A stretch of DNA of 64,000 bases from an uncultured Tateyamaria sp. (GTDB lineage: Bacteria; Pseudomonadota; Alphaproteobacteria; Rhodobacterales; Rhodobacteraceae). The stretch lies in the NCBI RefSeq assembly GCF_947503385.1, contig NZ_CANNDO010000001.1:248001-312000 (forward strand), read 5' to 3'. Under the pieces are notes generated by a model. The model was not told where the DNA came from. It was given only the letters and a program-made list of their open reading frames with translations, and did not search any database. The translations under genes were made by a program, and so were the position numbers. Every line of letters starts with the position of its first letter. The first letter of the stretch is position 1. Positions 62,924 through 64,000 of this stretch are shown here, one piece after another.

Positions 62924-63727
62924 ATGACTCTGTTTCAACTCCTGATAGTAGCGCTGATTCAGGGCGTGACCGAATTCCTGCCCATTTCTTCCTCTGGCCA
63001 CCTTATCTTGTTGCCCGCGCTCACCGGCACCCCAGATCAAGGGCTCGCCATCGACGTGGCGGTGCATGTGGGCACTCTTTTGGCCGTTGTCCTGTATTTC
63101 TGGCGGGATGTGCGTATCGCCGCTGGAGGCACGCTCCGCCTCGCCCGTGGAAAGGTCGACACCCAAGGCGCGTTCCTTGCCCTTTGCCTGATCATCGCGA
63201 CGATCCCGGCGGTCATCGTGGGCTTTGCCATCAAACTCACCGGCCTTGATGAGGCCATGCGCTCTGCCGCTGTCATTGGCTGGACCATGCTGATCTTTGG
63301 CATTGTGCTTTACTGGGCGGACATGACGGGCGGCACCAAGCGCACCGCCGACCACTGGACGCTGCGCGACGCGGCTACGATGGGTCTTGCGCAATGCCTC
63401 GCCTTGATCCCCGGTACGTCACGCTCAGGCATCACAATCACCGCCGCCCGCAAACTGGGCTATGCGCGCGAGGATGCCGCCAAACTTGCGATGCTGATGT
63501 CGATTCCGGTGATCCTCGCCTCTGGCACGATCCTCAGTCTCGATGTGGTGGGACAGGCAAACTGGGCACTGATGCGCGACGCCAGCATTGCCGCCGCTTT
63601 TGCATTTCTGGCCGCATTGGGCGCTCTGGTGCTGATGATGCGCCTGCTGCGCAGCATCAGTTTTACGCCATATGTGATCTACCGTGTGATCCTTGGGATC
63701 GGCCTGCTGATCTGGGCCTATACTTAG
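62924..63727 (+). CDS. uppP: Undecaprenyl-diphosphatase (UppP/BacA)
   Basis: UppP recycles the undecaprenyl diphosphate carrier of peptidoglycan and polysaccharide synthesis and can give bacitracin resistance. The 267-aa protein has eight hydrophobic helices and the two family motifs: QGVTEFLPISSSGHLILLPA near residues 14-33 and ALIPGTSRSGITITAA near 162-177, which carry the catalytic Glu and Arg/Ser. The ATG at 62924 fits the family start MTLFQLLIVALIQG. It overlaps the convergent NDUFA9-like gene by 4 nt. Confidence 0.95.
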   Translation: MTLFQLLIVALIQGVTEFLPISSSGHLILLPALTGTPDQGLAIDVAVHVGTLLAVVLYFWRDVRIAAGGTLRLARGKVDTQGAFLALCLIIATIPAVIVGFAIKLTGLDEAMRSAAVIGWTMLIFGIVLYWADMTGGTKRTADHWTLRDAATMGLAQCLALIPGTSRSGITITAARKLGYAREDAAKLAMLMSIPVILASGTILSLDVVGQANWALMRDASIAAAFAFLAALGALVLMMRLLRSISFTPYVIYRVILGIGLLIWAYT

Positions 63728-64000
63728 GCGCGCAGGTTCTTTGCGCTTTCCTTGATTGCGTCATACTGACCCGACGGGCGAAAGCGATACAGATACTCTG
63801 GCAACACCGCGTCCATCGCTGTCGGTTCGATCCCCAGTTCGGCAAAGCCCTTGGCACCATCGGCCACCACATTGTCCACGGCCAGATTGCGCACCTGATC
63901 CCGCGTGATTTGCGCCGGAAACAGACCCAGCGTCAGCCGGTTGGCCAGCTCGAACCCAAAGCCCATGATGTTCGCCATCCAGAACGGGATATTCACAATC
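63724..64000 (-). CDS. Complex I NDUFA9-type SDR protein, C-terminal part only
   Basis: The gene runs off the window end; 91 codons are present. The visible C-terminus (IVNIPFWMANIMGFGFELAN, then AVDNVVADGAKGFAELGIEP, MDAVLPEYLYRFRPSGQYDA) is the end of the atypical SDR proteins related to mitochondrial complex I subunit NDUFA9, common in alphaproteobacteria. The nucleotide-binding end is outside. Its stop overlaps that of uppP. Confidence 0.83.
   Translation of the reverse strand, partial: IVNIPFWMANIMGFGFELANRLTLGLFPAQITRDQVRNLAVDNVVADGAKGFAELGIEPTAMDAVLPEYLYRFRPSGQYDAIKESAKNLRA

Noticed and set aside
1-64000. CRISPR array, prophage, integron or IS element
   Set aside because: I found no regularly spaced repeats, no transposase or integrase frame and no terminal inverted repeats. 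The four EamA genes are too different to be recent duplications.

Overview
The window looks like chromosomal core sequence of an alphaproteobacterium of the order Rhodobacterales (Roseobacter group). The basis is high GC content, a compact bacterial cytochrome bc1 operon petABC, a PetP/PetR regulator pair, a type II (RibH2-like) lumazine synthase under an FMN riboswitch, an NDUFA9-like complex I partner, and many ATGA-overlapping gene pairs. I see no phage, transposase, integrase or CRISPR array. The only patch that looks acquired or decayed is 20831-21355. Genes run off both ends of the window.

Layout: 1-6.5 kb holds a truncated EamA exporter facing an HxlR regulator, a three-gene minus-strand unit (two MscS channels and an unrecognised cytosolic protein), a DUF202 membrane protein, and a LysR / aldo-keto reductase pair. 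6.7-12 kb holds tRNA-Lys(TTT), dapF-mtaB and petABC. 12-19 kb is a vitamin and cofactor block: a GST, a PaiB-like flavin protein, an FMN riboswitch with ribH, a TPP riboswitch with thiBPQ, then aroC. 18.7-23.6 kb holds TetR facing a DM13 protein, EamA, a decayed patch with a DUF1902 gene, ilvE, and petP-petR. 23.6-31.3 kb holds an isoprenoid precursor operon (HDAC-like deacetylase, xseB, ispA, dxs), then membrane proteins, an epimerase, a methyltransferase and EamA.

31.5-38 kb holds a fatty acid hydroxylase / class II aldolase pair, a small membrane-protein gene broken by an in-frame TGA, a VOC protein, the purine salvage pair ade-amn, and an HU gene with a clear terminator. 38-48.9 kb holds a DUF3179 protein, EamA, and an exopolysaccharide region: a thioredoxin-like protein, a glycosyltransferase, an epimerase and an initiating sugar transferase in overlapping order, then a CapD/WbpM-type enzyme and YjbH, YjbF and YjbE-like genes. 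48.9-55.5 kb holds msrB-msrA, an orphan hydantoinase, queG, a GST, mtgA, an SGNH hydrolase and a small conserved-looking protein. 55.5-64 kb is the glutamate synthase locus in the unusual order gltD / GFA protein / secreted protein / gltB, then uppP and the end of an NDUFA9-like gene.

The items most worth a second look are the MscS-MscS-unknown unit, a 17-bp palindrome of the form TGTCA-N7-TGACA shared by the petP promoter and the GFA gene inside the glt cluster, the TGA-split membrane gene at 33337-33618, the Cys-to-Ser change at a DapF catalytic position, and the decayed patch downstream of ilvE. All calls come from reading the sequence and recalled family knowledge; no database search was run.
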